Below are positions 43,842 through 54,236 of a DNA stretch of 64,000 nucleotides, one piece after another. The stretch is taken from NCBI RefSeq assembly GCF_030547075.1, contig NZ_JAUOQH010000002.1, positions 1 through 64,000 of the forward strand. Direction: 5' to 3'. The notes under the pieces are model-generated. The model was not told the DNA's origin. It saw only the letters and a list, made by a program, of their open reading frames with translations, and made no database searches. The position numbers and the translations under genes are program-made. How positions within the stretch are numbered: the stretch's first letter is position 1; every line of letters begins with the position of its first letter. This stretch comes from Alteromonas sp. 1_MG-2023. Lineage in GTDB: Bacteria > Pseudomonadota > Gammaproteobacteria > Enterobacterales > Alteromonadaceae.

Positions 43842-44951
43842 TTATCGCTTAAATTTCTCAGACAACTTAGCCATGCCGCCGCGTTTCACATTAGCTTGTT
43901 GGGTATAATGACCAGGCATTTCGGGTGATTGCCAACCTCCAGCTAATTGTAATTCAGGCAAGGTTGCACCATTTTCAGCTAATGAAACTGCCCCCCCAAC
44001 TCTGCCACTATGGGGCGTTATGTTCTCTGAAATACCAGCTCTTGATGCTATGCGTTTCCAAATTCTATAGACGCTAGAGTAATCCAAAAAGTGTTGACCA
44101 TCAGATGTACTACCTGAAAAAGCGTGCGTGCCACGTTGCTCATTATAGGGTAGGAGAGCATGACCACGATTTGAAACCCGTCTAAACAGAATACCTTTAT
44201 TTATCCGACGAGGATCGTCAGGCAATCTTTCGCATGAGGTTTTAGCATCTGTATTGGCCTCTGCAATATATTCGTCAACCATATTGATAGTGCTAGTAGA
44301 TATAAATCGATGAGAACCTTTACCACTTTGATCAGACTTAGAAGTAACAACCAATAACGCATTGTTGCGCCTACTAATGTGCTCGGCGCATACACGAACC
44401 AACTCATCGGCACGAAGCAGTGCATCAAACATTAAGTTCATTATTGTTAAGTCACGCATTTCTAAAAGCGTGTCTGGAATAATCTTATTGTTTATCTCAT
44501 CTAATAAATCAATAGTAAGTGGCACTGCCTGATTATGGCTAAGCTGAAACTTGCGGTTTTCGATAAGCGACAATCTAACGAAGTCACGTAAGTATACAGA
44601 TTGAATGATGGGATTCGGAAGCTTGGCAATACCCAGGAATTTACTGAGTGCAGATAGTCGGCGCTTGATAGTTCTATAGGCTAGGGGAGACTTACACAGT
44701 TCTTCTACGTAACGCTTAATAATGTATTCGTTATGAGAGAAATCATCATTGAAACTATCAATGCCTTCAGACTGGCAAAAGATAGCGAAATCATTAAAGT
44801 CACTAATATAAGCACGCTGTGTATTACGAGGCAACTTAGTAAAGATATCTCGAAAATACGAATTAACGTACTCAGCACGTTCAGAACTGGTGCTTTCACT
44901 ATCTATAATAGATAGTTGAGTTTCTGAAGCTGGTTTATATAGTGACGCCAT
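43842..44951 (-). CDS. Lone tyrosine recombinase
   Basis: A 369-aa tyrosine recombinase with an N-terminal core-binding domain (KLPRNTQRAYISDFNDFAIFC) and a catalytic domain: first Arg in DALLRADELVRV, HSGRVGGAVSLAE (H-x-x-R), GGWQSPEMPGHYT with the late His/Trp position and Tyr. It differs from XerC/XerD and is not next to an obvious tRNA or prophage. A 13-6-13 inverted repeat lies 31 bases before its start and a 1.8-kb empty region follows upstream. Confidence 0.9.
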   Translation of the reverse strand: MASLYKPASETQLSIIDSESTSSERAEYVNSYFRDIFTKLPRNTQRAYISDFNDFAIFCQSEGIDSFNDDFSHNEYIIKRYVEELCKSPLAYRTIKRRLSALSKFLGIAKLPNPIIQSVYLRDFVRLSLIENRKFQLSHNQAVPLTIDLLDEINNKIIPDTLLEMRDLTIMNLMFDALLRADELVRVCAEHISRRNNALLVVTSKSDQSGKGSHRFISTSTINMVDEYIAEANTDAKTSCERLPDDPRRINKGILFRRVSNRGHALLPYNEQRGTHAFSGSTSDGQHFLDYSSVYRIWKRIASRAGISENITPHSGRVGGAVSLAENGATLPELQLAGGWQSPEMPGHYTQQANVKRGGMAKLSEKFKR

Positions 44952-46738
44952 AATTACTAACTTACTGTTTATAATAGATTTTCACGCATGATAACTGTAA
45001 TTATCGTGCGTGATAGACCAAGTGTTATTACCTAATATCGTAATAATACACTCAAACACTGTCTATAAATACAGTAAAATAGTTTAAATTCAAATAAACT
45101 ATTCTTTTGGCTGTTTATTAAACGTGCGCTACGTTAAATTTAACGGCATATACCTCTAATACTCGCTCAGATTTCACGTACAGACGCATTGTTAAATAGC
45201 GAAAATTGATTATATACCCGAATACAATGTGGCAGATTTTAACTAAAACCAAAAACTAGGGTGAAGGTTTTAACAAAACTAGTATCAGAGTATTTAAGCG
45301 AACTTAATAAGATGGGTTGGCACATACCTAACTTCAAATAATATACATCATAAGATATCTATCAAAGAATATTTGAAATCATACTTAAAAGCATAGAAAC
45401 AAATAACCTATGAGACAATTAGGTTTGTATAGTTAATCTGTATTTTATCGATATCGATTGGAAACAGCTTAAGAGTTAGCCGAAGGCGTAAATGGGTATC
45501 GGCTATGTATGGTAAATACCTATAAACGATTACGTTATATATTGAATACTAAGCGATACAATTAACTTAAAGCTGAGAATATATTTTTATAGTTTGTAGA
45601 ACTATAAGATTTCAACAAAGACTCTAATCATATTGCTAGCAGAGCTATATTAAACTGCGACATTAATCTGATAACTCATATCCTAATTATTCATTCCTTT
45701 AACTCATTCCTTAAGATGTAACTAAGTACTTTTAATTATTATCACAGTATTCGAATCTAAATAGCTACTGTGGTTATTGTTAGTTCCGAGCCTTGATATA
45801 TTCCGTATAAACGTTAATAGGGTATGCATTAAGCAGGAACTAATGGATGATGCTTGGTCCAAAATGTACACCTAGCAGAAACCTAAGCGTGCCTTCATTT
45901 ACAGTCATATCAATATCCTATTTAACATAATATACATTATGCGCAATTAAGTATATGAGGGTTTAGGGTGGTAGATGCCAGCCTTCTCGGTCGGTTTGTC
46001 GTGCGTGATGGCTTACACACTTTTTCAACTTCGCTAGTAAGATTGCGTTTTAGGTGTAATTTTATAGCGTGCGTGAGATTGAAATCTGAGACGTTTTACG
46101 GCCTAGGTATCGCCAGAATTCACGTAGGACCACGTGATTATTATGCGATTTTCTACCATTTGAATAATTGAGTTAGTTATTCTGCTTATATTCGAGAATG
46201 GAATTAGATAAAACGCCTATATTCGTATATTTAAAATACTGAAAATATAGTTGTGGTGATTTAAGACGTTTTTATTGCTACGTAACTTTGAGGTTTTACA
46301 ACTAAATTAAATTGGCTAATCTTTTAAAATCTTAGTCTGAACTAGCTTGATACTATAATGCTAATAACTATTACGGTGGCTCGGTTATTTGATTAATAAT
46401 GACTAAATAACCATAAGCCCGAATTAGCCTTATTAAATCTACTTCAATTTTAGTAAGGTAATTAAAATATAACTGATTAAGTAATAGAATAATTTCTGAG
46501 TAGTAAGTTACGTAGCTTTCTTTAGATGCTCAACTATCAGCGAAAAGGTTTTAAAGATATAACCGCCCTATCCTAGTTATATTCTATCTTTTCTATCCGA
46601 TTTTTAATCTTGTGATTTTATAGAGGTGTACTGTTTTTCTAGCAGCCTTATTAGAAATTAATGACTACCAGAAATTTTAATTGATAAGATAACTCGTAGT
46701 TAAGAATAAGACTAAGACAGGTAAAGTTAATAAAGGTG
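44952..46738. other. 1.8-kb AT-rich region without credible genes
   Basis: No frame here has both a plausible start and a protein-like composition. Structures seen: the 13-6-13 repeat at 44982-45013; ATAGTTT/AAACTAT (45079-45102); an 8-bp stem TTATAGTT/AACTATAA (45587-45607); TCACGT-AGGACC-ACGTGA (46120-46137). The 9-mer CGTGCGTGA occurs at 45005, 46000 and 46068. A 67-codon frame at 45968 is judged spurious. It may be a decayed insertion, a recombination region or a source of noncoding RNA. Confidence 0.6.
44982..45013. repeat. 13-6-13 inverted repeat, candidate recombination core site
   Basis: TCACGCATGATAA and TTATCGTGCGTGA are inverted 13-mers with a single mismatch, separated by CTGTAA. 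Two arms of 11-13 bp around a 6-8-bp spacer is the geometry of dif- and lox-type sites. It ends 31 bases from the start of the lone tyrosine recombinase. An operator for that gene is the alternative reading. Confidence 0.6.
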
Positions 46739-47110
46739 TTAAAGCTGATAATTTTTTAATGCCGCATTCTCGATTTCTAGAACAATCATTTTTTCTAGCA
46801 TTTTTAACAGTTGCTTGCGGTTTTCCTTTTGGATTTTTGTCAGGCTTTTATTTAGTAAAATAACGTCGTCTTCTGATAAAGACACTTCAACACTTTCGGT
46901 AATATTTGCGTTGTGCACAAACTGCTTGTAATGACTTACACTATTTTCTATTGCGGTATCGACCAAGGCTTGCGGGCAGTCAACTAACTTCGCGGATATG
47001 TACGTTGCTATCACTTTCTTTACTTCGGTAAGGCATGTAGGAAATGCTATGACATTTTCATTGTGCTCACGATGTTCTGTTTCTTGTTCTTGTTCGCCTT
47101 CGTTACTCAT
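46739..47110 (-). CDS. Unknown protein, 123 aa
   Basis: Not recognised. The N terminus is Glu/Gln/His-rich (about residues 4-20) and the C-terminal half is helical and probably coiled coil (KSLTKIQKENRKQLLKMLEKM). No signal peptide or membrane helix. It lies 47 bases downstream of the DUF2254 gene on the same strand and may be co-transcribed with it. Confidence 0.65.
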   Translation of the reverse strand: MSNEGEQEQETEHREHNENVIAFPTCLTEVKKVIATYISAKLVDCPQALVDTAIENSVSHYKQFVHNANITESVEVSLSEDDVILLNKSLTKIQKENRKQLLKMLEKMIVLEIENAALKNYQL

Positions 47111-47157
47111 ATAAACGCAACCTCGTTCTTGTTAATACTGCGCTTGTGTTGAACACG

Positions 47158-48477
47158 CTATTTACCCGTATCGAACAGTTTATTTCTAACGGCTTCGAGG
47201 GTAGATTTATCTCCTTCATAGCACAGTGTATCAATACTACGTTCATAGGCAGTCTTGGCGTGATCAACCGCTGCTTTAGAAATCGTTTTGTCACTCGATT
47301 TACTAATAGCGGCCAAGGTTTTTTGCATCCGAATACTTACTTCAATCATGGTGGCGCTATCTCGTGCAACACCCGTAAACGCATCATCAAACATCTCTGT
47401 TGAACTAACATCTCTCACAGTGACTTTGTCATACTTTATCTCTTCGGGTGGATCTTGTTTAGCTTTTTCGCCCCATTGTAAAAACAATCGTGTATAGCTA
47501 CCCAGAATGGTAATCGCGGTACCCGGATCATTGACTGACGGCGAAAGTGCTCGGCATGCAATTTCAGATAATACCACTAGCCCATATCGTGGGTCGGCTT
47601 CAAATGAGCGCTCGCTTCCTATCTGAAAGGCAGAAAGAAGTGCTGATTTATCATCATCTTTATCTTCGCCTTTCGATTCATTAGTTTGATATTTATCTAT
47701 GTAACATAATGGTCTGTCTGGAGTACAAAACTCACCAGGTAAAATGGCAATGTGAACCAGGGTGTCATGCGCTTCCGCCCATGCTTGAACTTTAGCCATA
47801 TCCACCATTTGCACATAACCTATACTGTCAGTTTTAAGTGTTACGTATTTCGAGGTACAACTGCCCTGCTCTTTTATGGCATCCGGTTGCAGCTTACCGC
47901 CTAATCGTGGACTCGACAGCCTGTGTTTAATTGCCCGCATCGCTGCAGCTTCAACTTTTTGTACTGTTGATCCTACTCGGCCCAATCTAGCAACACTATC
48001 TACCCAGCGTATGAAGGTAACGATAACAATGCCAAACACCATACAGGTTAGGCAAAACAGTAGAAAAATACCGGCATCTGCAAAAAAATTGTTGTTGGAA
48101 GCCGTAATACCTACAACGCTAAAAATAAAAGCGCCTACAAAAGTAGACAATGCGTTTTGAGACGCGTCATCTGAAATAATTAAACTTACTGAGCGTGGAG
48201 TTGATGACCGGCTGGCCGATGCATAGGCGCTAACCATAGTACCCGCAGAGAATGTGGCAATAACCAACATGCTAGATGCCATGATTGATAGTAGCGTTTC
48301 AACAGAGGCTTGCTCAATTTTAGGGAGGTGTTCTGCTAAAGCTGTGCCATCAGCAAGCTTTGCCGCGAATACGGCGGCTATAGAAAGCAGACAAAGTGAG
48401 AGTGGTTTTACCCACAGTTTTTCTTTAAAACTGAAGAGTAAAAACCGTAATCTATCAACTGAAATAGGGGCATCCAT
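47158..48477 (-). CDS. DUF2254 membrane protein
   Basis: A 439-aa protein with about four N-terminal membrane helices (to ~165) and a large soluble domain, matching the DUF2254 family. Function is unknown; similarity in layout to small ion channels has been noted for such proteins, but nothing here proves it. The start has a strong AAAGGAGACG site. It lies after the DUF2256/photolyase genes on the same strand. Confidence 0.82.
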   Translation of the reverse strand: MDAPISVDRLRFLLFSFKEKLWVKPLSLCLLSIAAVFAAKLADGTALAEHLPKIEQASVETLLSIMASSMLVIATFSAGTMVSAYASASRSSTPRSVSLIISDDASQNALSTFVGAFIFSVVGITASNNNFFADAGIFLLFCLTCMVFGIVIVTFIRWVDSVARLGRVGSTVQKVEAAAMRAIKHRLSSPRLGGKLQPDAIKEQGSCTSKYVTLKTDSIGYVQMVDMAKVQAWAEAHDTLVHIAILPGEFCTPDRPLCYIDKYQTNESKGEDKDDDKSALLSAFQIGSERSFEADPRYGLVVLSEIACRALSPSVNDPGTAITILGSYTRLFLQWGEKAKQDPPEEIKYDKVTVRDVSSTEMFDDAFTGVARDSATMIEVSIRMQKTLAAISKSSDKTISKAAVDHAKTAYERSIDTLCYEGDKSTLEAVRNKLFDTGK

Positions 48478-48592
48478 GAACTCGTCTCCTTTTCTTATTC
48501 TTTTAATGGTTTTTGTTATCGTTCTTTTTATAGATATAGTTGGCGTAGACTTTTTTCTTGGGCTTGGTCTTACTCGGTCTCAGTTCTAATTT

Positions 48593-48730
48593 TTATTTTG
48601 TACGTTTGTTTCCAGCACAACGTTTAGAACAATAAATCACATTGTCCCAGTTCTTTTCCCATTTCTTACGCCACGTAAATGGCCTATCACATACAGGGCA
48701 CTGCTTAGTCGGTAAATTAGACTTCTTCAT
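48593..48730 (-). CDS. DUF2256 zinc-ribbon-like small protein
   Basis: A 45-aa protein with [14 protein letters not shown] and YCSKRC, the pattern of DUF2256, which very often accompanies FeS-BCP photolyase or cryptochrome genes. It probably binds zinc. The start lies inside the end of the photolyase gene (14-base overlap), so it is translated together with it. Function unknown, possibly an accessory to the light-repair enzyme. Confidence 0.88.
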   Translation of the reverse strand: MKKSNLPTKQCPVCDRPFTWRKKWEKNWDNVIYCSKRCAGNKRTK

Positions 48731-50255
48731 TCTTAGATATTTTAGTCAAAAAAATGGTGGCGCTGTCTTTCATGGCATTAATATTTTCATCTTTCATTCT
48801 GCCATACGTTTTGTACATCATCGCCATTCTTGGGTTACCACTTAATTTTTCTTTGTGTTTATCAATAAAATTCCAATACAAGTAGTTAAACGGGCATGCT
48901 TTAGGCCCTGTTTTTTTACTGACTTGGTATCCGCAATTCTTGCAGTAGTTCGACATTTTATTGATATAGCTTCCACTCGCCACGTAGGGTTTACTGGCTA
49001 ATTTGCCGCCATCACTATATAAAATCATGCCTGCCACGTTAGGCAGTTCAACCCATTCATAGGCATCAGCATAAACTAACAAATACCATTGCTGTACTTC
49101 ATCGGGATGTAAAGCGGTTAACAGACAGAAATTTCCCAGTACCATTAAACGCTGAATATGGTGAGCATAGGCATTGGCTTGGGTTTCTTTAATGCATTGG
49201 CGCATACAATTCATGTTGGTTTGACCGTCCCAAAAGAAATCGGGAAGTGGTCGATTGTGATTAAAGTAGTTATCGCTTTTAAGGCCAGGCATGAAATGCC
49301 AGTAAAAGCCTCTCACAAATTCTCGCCATCCTAAAATTTGACGAATAAAACCTTCGACAGAATTGAGGGGCGCAGTACCTGCGTAGTAGGCTGATTCGGC
49401 GGCACCTATTGCTTCGCGCGGACTTAGTAAACCACAGTTCAAATAAAATGCGATATGGGAATGGTATAGCCAGGGTTTGCCTTCAACCATTGCATCCTGA
49501 TATTGACCAAAATGCGGTAAACGTTCTTCTACAAAATCGTTGAGTACGATGACTGCCTCTTCTCGAGTGACGGCCAAATGAAAAGGGCTGATATTACCAA
49601 AATGCTCGCTAAACTCATCTTCAACTAAATTAATCACATCTTGAGTAATTGGGTCTATTTCAAATTGTGAATGCGAAGGTACATTCATTCCTGAAGGCAT
49701 AGGCTCACGATTTTGTGAATCATAATTCCATTTTCCACCAACAGGGTTTTTATCTTCCATTAAGATGCCATGTTTTTTTCGCATCTCCCGATAAAAAAAC
49801 TCCATCCTAAATTGCTTTCTGTCTTGGGCCCAATCAGTAAACTCTTGCGGTGTGGCGAGAAAGCGAGAGTCGTTATAAATGGTAACTGGCACACCAAGTG
49901 TGTGTTCCCATTGTTGCATACTTTTTAATAGCCGATATTCGCCTGGCGATGTCACCTTAACGTTATCGAAATCACCTTGTTTAAGCGTATGCTTAACCTG
50001 CTCTAATAATCTGCCTTGGTTTTTTTCATCATCGTATTTGATATAACTAACGTTAAAATTGTCGTCTTTTAATGCCTTAGCAAAATGGCGCATAGCACTA
50101 AACAGAAAAACAATTTTCTTTTTGTGGTGCTTAACGTAAGTGGCCTCTTCTCGCACTTCCGCCATCAACACGGTATCTTGAGTTTTGGTCGCATTTTCTA
50201 AAATAGGCAAGGTACGAGTAAGTTGGTCACCTAATATAAGTATTAAAGAAGCCAT
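48717..50255 (-). CDS. FeS-BCP cryptochrome/photolyase (prokaryotic 6-4 type)
   Basis: A 512-aa flavoprotein of the FeS-BCP class, which binds FAD, a second chromophore and a [4Fe-4S] cluster and repairs (6-4) photoproducts. N-terminal domain [15 protein letters not shown]-binding part with [18 protein letters not shown], and C-terminal cluster Cys in MRQCIKE and YCKNCGY ... ACPFNYLYW. It forms a cluster with the CPD photolyase gene (7 bases apart) and DUF2256. Confidence 0.93.
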   Translation of the reverse strand: MASLILILGDQLTRTLPILENATKTQDTVLMAEVREEATYVKHHKKKIVFLFSAMRHFAKALKDDNFNVSYIKYDDEKNQGRLLEQVKHTLKQGDFDNVKVTSPGEYRLLKSMQQWEHTLGVPVTIYNDSRFLATPQEFTDWAQDRKQFRMEFFYREMRKKHGILMEDKNPVGGKWNYDSQNREPMPSGMNVPSHSQFEIDPITQDVINLVEDEFSEHFGNISPFHLAVTREEAVIVLNDFVEERLPHFGQYQDAMVEGKPWLYHSHIAFYLNCGLLSPREAIGAAESAYYAGTAPLNSVEGFIRQILGWREFVRGFYWHFMPGLKSDNYFNHNRPLPDFFWDGQTNMNCMRQCIKETQANAYAHHIQRLMVLGNFCLLTALHPDEVQQWYLLVYADAYEWVELPNVAGMILYSDGGKLASKPYVASGSYINKMSNYCKNCGYQVSKKTGPKACPFNYLYWNFIDKHKEKLSGNPRMAMMYKTYGRMKDENINAMKDSATIFLTKISKNEEV

Positions 50256-50262
50256 GCTTACC

Positions 50263-51738
50263 CTACTCTTTTAAAGCCTGAAAGGCGTCAAGGGCACGCT
50301 GCCTCGAAGCTTTTAAATCGACAATTGGTTTGGGATAGGTTTTACCTAATTCTACGCCTGAATCTTTGGCGATAACCGACGGCGCATCCCAAGGCTTATG
50401 GATATATTTGTCGGGAAGATCAGCGAGTTCGGGGCAGTATTTTCTAACGTATTTACCTTGTTTATCAAATTTCTCTCCCTGTAATAATGGGTTAAAAATT
50501 CGAAAATAAGGTGCTGCATCTGCGCCTGTTCCCGCTACCCACTGCCAACTAGCAGTATTACTGGCTAAATCAGCGTCCACCAAGCAATCCCAAAACCAGC
50601 GCTCTCCCTCTTGCCAGCTAATCAGTAAATTCTTAACCAAAAAAGAGCCCACAATCATACGAACACGATTATGCATATACCCTGTTTGCCATAGTTCACG
50701 CATGCCCGCATCCACAATAGGAATACCCGTTTGCCCGGTCTGCCACGCTTTAAGGGCTTTAGCATCGGTACGCCAGTTGAATTTATCAAACTTATCATTA
50801 AAGTTTTTCTTCGGTATGGTAGGAAAGTGAAACAGCAAGTAGTAGCTAAACTCTCTCCATCCCAATTCACTTAAGTAAGTATCGATACTTTTATCTTCAC
50901 TGGACTCGAATTTATTTTTAATCGCATACCACACCTGATTCGGCGACACCTCTCCCAAGTGTAAATGGGGCGATAAATGAGATGTTGCGTTCATCGAGGG
51001 TATGTCTCTAGCGTCTTTATATTTGCGAGCCGAGTGCTCAATGAAGTCTTGTAGTTTATCAGCCGCCCCTTCTTCACCTGGCGTCCAATGTTCAGAGAAG
51101 CCATCGGCCCAATCTAGGGCAGGTAAAAGGTTGAGTTCCTCAATCGTTTTATGTTGTGCAATACCCGAGACTACAGCGTCTAATTCATCGGCATAGGTAA
51201 TTCGTGCGGGCGGGGCCTGCGGATAACGAGGCGGTGTAACATTCAAACACCCTTTTCTATAATAAGGTGTGAAAACACGATAAGGCGTACCGTCCTTTTT
51301 CTTTACCGCCATGGGCTCCCACAATAAGCTTCCGTTTGAACTGTGCGCCTCAATGCCGTCATCAATAAATGTTTTCTTTATTTCTTTATCTCGGTCTATA
51401 ACAGATGGCTCATAGCATCGGTTCCAATATACTGCAGTGGCACCGGACTTCTCCACAAGTTCAGCCAGTATTTGTTTTGGGTCCCCAGAAAATACCAATA
51501 AATGATCATTCAAACGTTTATTCAGTGACGTTAATGAGTGATGTAACCACCACTGACTAGCTTCGCCTAACTCTCGGACTTCACTGGCCTCAGTGCTATC
51601 TTCGCTTTTGGCATTACCAGCTTCGTCAAGAATATAGACGGGTATTATCTTTCCTTTATCGCAGGCAGCATTAAGTGCAGGGTTATCTTTAACCCTTAAG
51701 TCTTGTCGAAACCACATAATAGAAACGGGCACAGTCAC
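50263..51738 (-). CDS. phrB: Class I CPD photolyase
   Basis: A 491-aa deoxyribodipyrimidine photolyase that reverses cyclobutane pyrimidine dimers with blue light. The Rossmann antenna domain begins IMWFRQDLRVKDNPAL. The FAD/catalytic domain has SELGWREFSYYLLFHFP, the MHNRVRMIVGSFLVKNL segment and NTASWQWVAGTGADAAPYFRIFNP. GTG at 51738 follows an AAGGAAA site at six bases. Divergent from cryptochrome DASH. Confidence 0.95.
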   Translation of the reverse strand: MTVPVSIMWFRQDLRVKDNPALNAACDKGKIIPVYILDEAGNAKSEDSTEASEVRELGEASQWWLHHSLTSLNKRLNDHLLVFSGDPKQILAELVEKSGATAVYWNRCYEPSVIDRDKEIKKTFIDDGIEAHSSNGSLLWEPMAVKKKDGTPYRVFTPYYRKGCLNVTPPRYPQAPPARITYADELDAVVSGIAQHKTIEELNLLPALDWADGFSEHWTPGEEGAADKLQDFIEHSARKYKDARDIPSMNATSHLSPHLHLGEVSPNQVWYAIKNKFESSEDKSIDTYLSELGWREFSYYLLFHFPTIPKKNFNDKFDKFNWRTDAKALKAWQTGQTGIPIVDAGMRELWQTGYMHNRVRMIVGSFLVKNLLISWQEGERWFWDCLVDADLASNTASWQWVAGTGADAAPYFRIFNPLLQGEKFDKQGKYVRKYCPELADLPDKYIHKPWDAPSVIAKDSGVELGKTYPKPIVDLKASRQRALDAFQALKE

Positions 51739-51809
51739 ATCATTTCCTTTTAATTTAAACTCTTTTTAGATATTGTTAATAAATGCAATAAAATGCATAT
51801 TAATTATAT

Positions 51810-53150
51810 GTGTTTAAAGTCGCAATTGAGAATTTACCAGTGAAAAAATCGTCTTCCACTACACCTAATCAGAAGCCCAAAAGAGGCTTGTTTTGGTTCA
51901 GAAATGATCTTCGGCTTACCGATCAGGTCGCATTAGCGTCTCTAAGTCAGAAAGTCGACGAACTCACACTTCTTTATATTATTGATGATAGTTGCTTTAT
52001 TCCCAATGCTTATGGTGTTCAACCGGTTGGAGAGCACCGATTTAATTTTATTCTTGAATCATTAGAAGACTTAAACGAGCAACTCGCGCCTTTGGGTCAC
52101 TCCATTTTGGCCTTAAAAGGCCAAGCAGCAGAAATTTTAGTGGCGTTATTAGCTAACGATGATTTTGATTGTTTAGGTGTTACTCACTGCGGTGGTTACA
52201 ACGAATCAAAACAAATTGATGCTGTGATGAAGTTTTTCCCTAATCTAGACATGGTTATCGAAGAATCTAACACCCTATTTAACCAAAGCGACCTTCCCTT
52301 CGTTCTTTCTCAAATACCAGATGTATTTACGCCTTTTAAGCAAAAGATTGAAAAGTCCATCACGCCACGAACGCCAATTGAAAAAATTTCTTTCCTTCCT
52401 ACTCAATTTGTTCCTCACGTTAAAGAAACCTGTAAGTTTACATTAAACCGTTATCTCAAAAAGTCACAGGTAGAGGGCGCATTTACGGGCGGAGAAATGG
52501 CTGCGTTATCACATTTGAATGCCTATTTATTTGAATGGCGTGCAGCGCAAACCTACAAAGAAACGAGAAACGCTTTAGAACACTGGAGAGGCAGTACGAA
52601 GTTATCTCCTTGGTTAGCTGTAGGTGCTATTTCACCGCGTACTATCATGCAGCAAGTAAAATTATTTGAACGAAACATCATTGAAAATGACTCTACATAT
52701 TGGATTTATTTTGAGTTGTTATGGCGAGAGTATTTCAGCTGGTTACAGCAAAAGTATGGGCCGAAATGGTTTCAATTTAGCGGTATTCGTCCAGGCAGCC
52801 CAAATACTATTCACGATCCACATGTGTTTATTAGTTGGTGTAACGGGGAGACAGGCTATCCTATTGTTGATGCCTGTATGCGACAACTCGCGCAAACAGG
52901 GTATGTCTCAAATAGAGGCAGACAACTAGTGGCAAGTTGCTTCGTTAACGAATTGAGGCAAGATTGGCGTTACGGCGCAGCGTGGTTTGAACATCATTTG
53001 ATTGACTACGATGTTGCAAGCAACTGGGGTAACTGGCTCTATCTAGCGGGCGTAGGCACAGATTCACGAGAACACAGAAAATTCAATCTACAAAAGCAGA
53101 CTGAAATATTTGACCCAACCGGCGAATTTCGTTCGAAATGGCTAAGCTAG
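51810..53150 (+). CDS. Cryptochrome DASH
   Basis: A 446-aa photolyase/cryptochrome of the DASH type, which repairs CPD lesions in single-stranded DNA and may signal. FWFRNDLRLTDQVAL opens the antenna domain; the FAD part has YWIYFELLWREYFSW and the C-terminal VASNWGNWLYLAGVGTDSREHRKFN is typical of DASH. No ATG start is available. GTG 51810 lacks a ribosome site; GTG 51840 has a GAG nine bases upstream and may be the true start. Confidence 0.93.
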   Translation: MFKVAIENLPVKKSSSTTPNQKPKRGLFWFRNDLRLTDQVALASLSQKVDELTLLYIIDDSCFIPNAYGVQPVGEHRFNFILESLEDLNEQLAPLGHSILALKGQAAEILVALLANDDFDCLGVTHCGGYNESKQIDAVMKFFPNLDMVIEESNTLFNQSDLPFVLSQIPDVFTPFKQKIEKSITPRTPIEKISFLPTQFVPHVKETCKFTLNRYLKKSQVEGAFTGGEMAALSHLNAYLFEWRAAQTYKETRNALEHWRGSTKLSPWLAVGAISPRTIMQQVKLFERNIIENDSTYWIYFELLWREYFSWLQQKYGPKWFQFSGIRPGSPNTIHDPHVFISWCNGETGYPIVDACMRQLAQTGYVSNRGRQLVASCFVNELRQDWRYGAAWFEHHLIDYDVASNWGNWLYLAGVGTDSREHRKFNLQKQTEIFDPTGEFRSKWLS

Positions 53151-53227
53151 CGCTCGTTATGTTAAGTTAACGAGCCAATTTGGTTATGCGTAACCGTTAT
53201 TGTAAGCCTTAGCGTCAATAATTAGGG

Positions 53228-53503
53228 CTATCGGTTATTTTTTCGTAACCATTCGTTAAGCAATTTTATTTGCCCGCATTTATAAGCGGCATACATCAAG
53301 CGCACAGAGTTAGACACCGCTTCACTGTCACTCCAGCCGGTTTTTTCTCGAATTTCGTCGTAGCATAGCTTAGCTTCTGGAGAAACATAGCCTCTGACGA
53401 GTTTCTTACCTGCATCCCGTTGACGTTCGCGAAAGCGTCGTTGCTTGTCAGCATTCGCTTTTGCTTTCTCTTTTATTGTGCTGTTTTTCGTATTTTCTGT
53501 CAT
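53228..53503 (-). CDS. Small basic RHH-like protein
   Basis: A protein of about 91 aa with a Lys/Arg-rich N-terminal helix (KAKANADKQRRFRERQRDAGKK), a beta strand (LVRGYVSPEAK) and two helices (CYDEIREKTGWSDSEAVSNSVRLMYAAYK), which fits a ribbon-helix-helix DNA-binding fold. The start may be ATG 53503 or GTG 53512; neither has a clear ribosome site. Target unknown. It lies between DASH and fabA. Confidence 0.7.
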   Translation of the reverse strand: MTENTKNSTIKEKAKANADKQRRFRERQRDAGKKLVRGYVSPEAKLCYDEIREKTGWSDSEAVSNSVRLMYAAYKCGQIKLLNEWLRKNNR

Positions 53504-53634
53504 AGTAATCACTAGCTCGTTAGTAGTTTGAGTTTAACACGCGTTTTTATTAAGAAAAATGACTGTTCGGAGTTGTTTAGCGTACAAGTGTTCGCTAAAT
53601 TAGCACTGTGAAATTAAAAAACAACGAGTTGGGA

Positions 53635-54153
53635 ATGTCAGACAGAAAAAATAGCTTTAACAAAGAAGATTTATTGGCGTGTAGCCGCGGTGAAATGTTC
53701 GGCCCAGGTAATAGCCAACTACCCGCCCCTAACATGCTAATGATGGATCGAGTCGTTTCTATTACAGAAGACGGTGGCGAACATGGTAAAGGTGAAATAA
53801 TCGCAGAATTAGATATTACGCCTGACCTTTGGTTTTTCGATTGTCACTTTCCAGGTGACCCTGTTATGCCTGGATGTTTGGGCCTAGATGCAATGTGGCA
53901 ATTAGTAGGGTTTTACTTAGGCTGGTGTGATGGCCCAGGTAAAGGACGAGCGCTTGGTGTTGGTGAAGTGAAATTCACTGGTCAAATACTGCCTACTGCC
54001 AAGAAAGTGACCTACAAAATTACTATGAAGCGCGTTATCAAACGCAAGCTTTTCATGGGAATGGCTGATGGCTCAGTAGAAGTAGATGGCAGAGAAATTT
54101 ACGTGGCTAAAGATCTTAAAGTAGGCTTGTTCCAAGACACTTCTAATTTCTAA
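53635..54153 (+). CDS. fabA: FabA, 3-hydroxydecanoyl-ACP dehydratase/isomerase
   Basis: The 172-aa enzyme that makes the cis-3-decenoyl-ACP branch point for unsaturated fatty acids. The catalytic His71 is in [14 protein letters not shown] and Asp85 in [12 protein letters not shown] 53635 gives exactly the E. coli length; codons upstream to 53608 are not needed. It ends in a strong terminator and converges with rmf, as in E. coli. Confidence 0.98.
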   Translation: MSDRKNSFNKEDLLACSRGEMFGPGNSQLPAPNMLMMDRVVSITEDGGEHGKGEIIAELDITPDLWFFDCHFPGDPVMPGCLGLDAMWQLVGFYLGWCDGPGKGRALGVGEVKFTGQILPTAKKVTYKITMKRVIKRKLFMGMADGSVEVDGREIYVAKDLKVGLFQDTSNF

Positions 54154-54178
54154 GCAAAATTTATAATGCTAGAACGAT

Positions 54179-54204
54179 AAAAGCCCCATTTAATGGGGCT
54201 TTTT
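54179..54204 (+). terminator. fabA terminator
   Basis: The 11-bp stem AAAAGCCCCAT/ATGGGGCTTTT with a TTA loop ends in T residues. It lies in the convergent fabA-rmf gap and could also act weakly on the rmf transcript. Confidence 0.85.
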
Positions 54205-54236
54205 CATTGCTTAATCACTTTCTAAGAGAGAAGACG

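Noticed and set aside
45968-46171. 67-codon frame in the 1.8-kb gap
   Set aside because: GTG start with weak site and no protein-like pattern; treated as noncoding.
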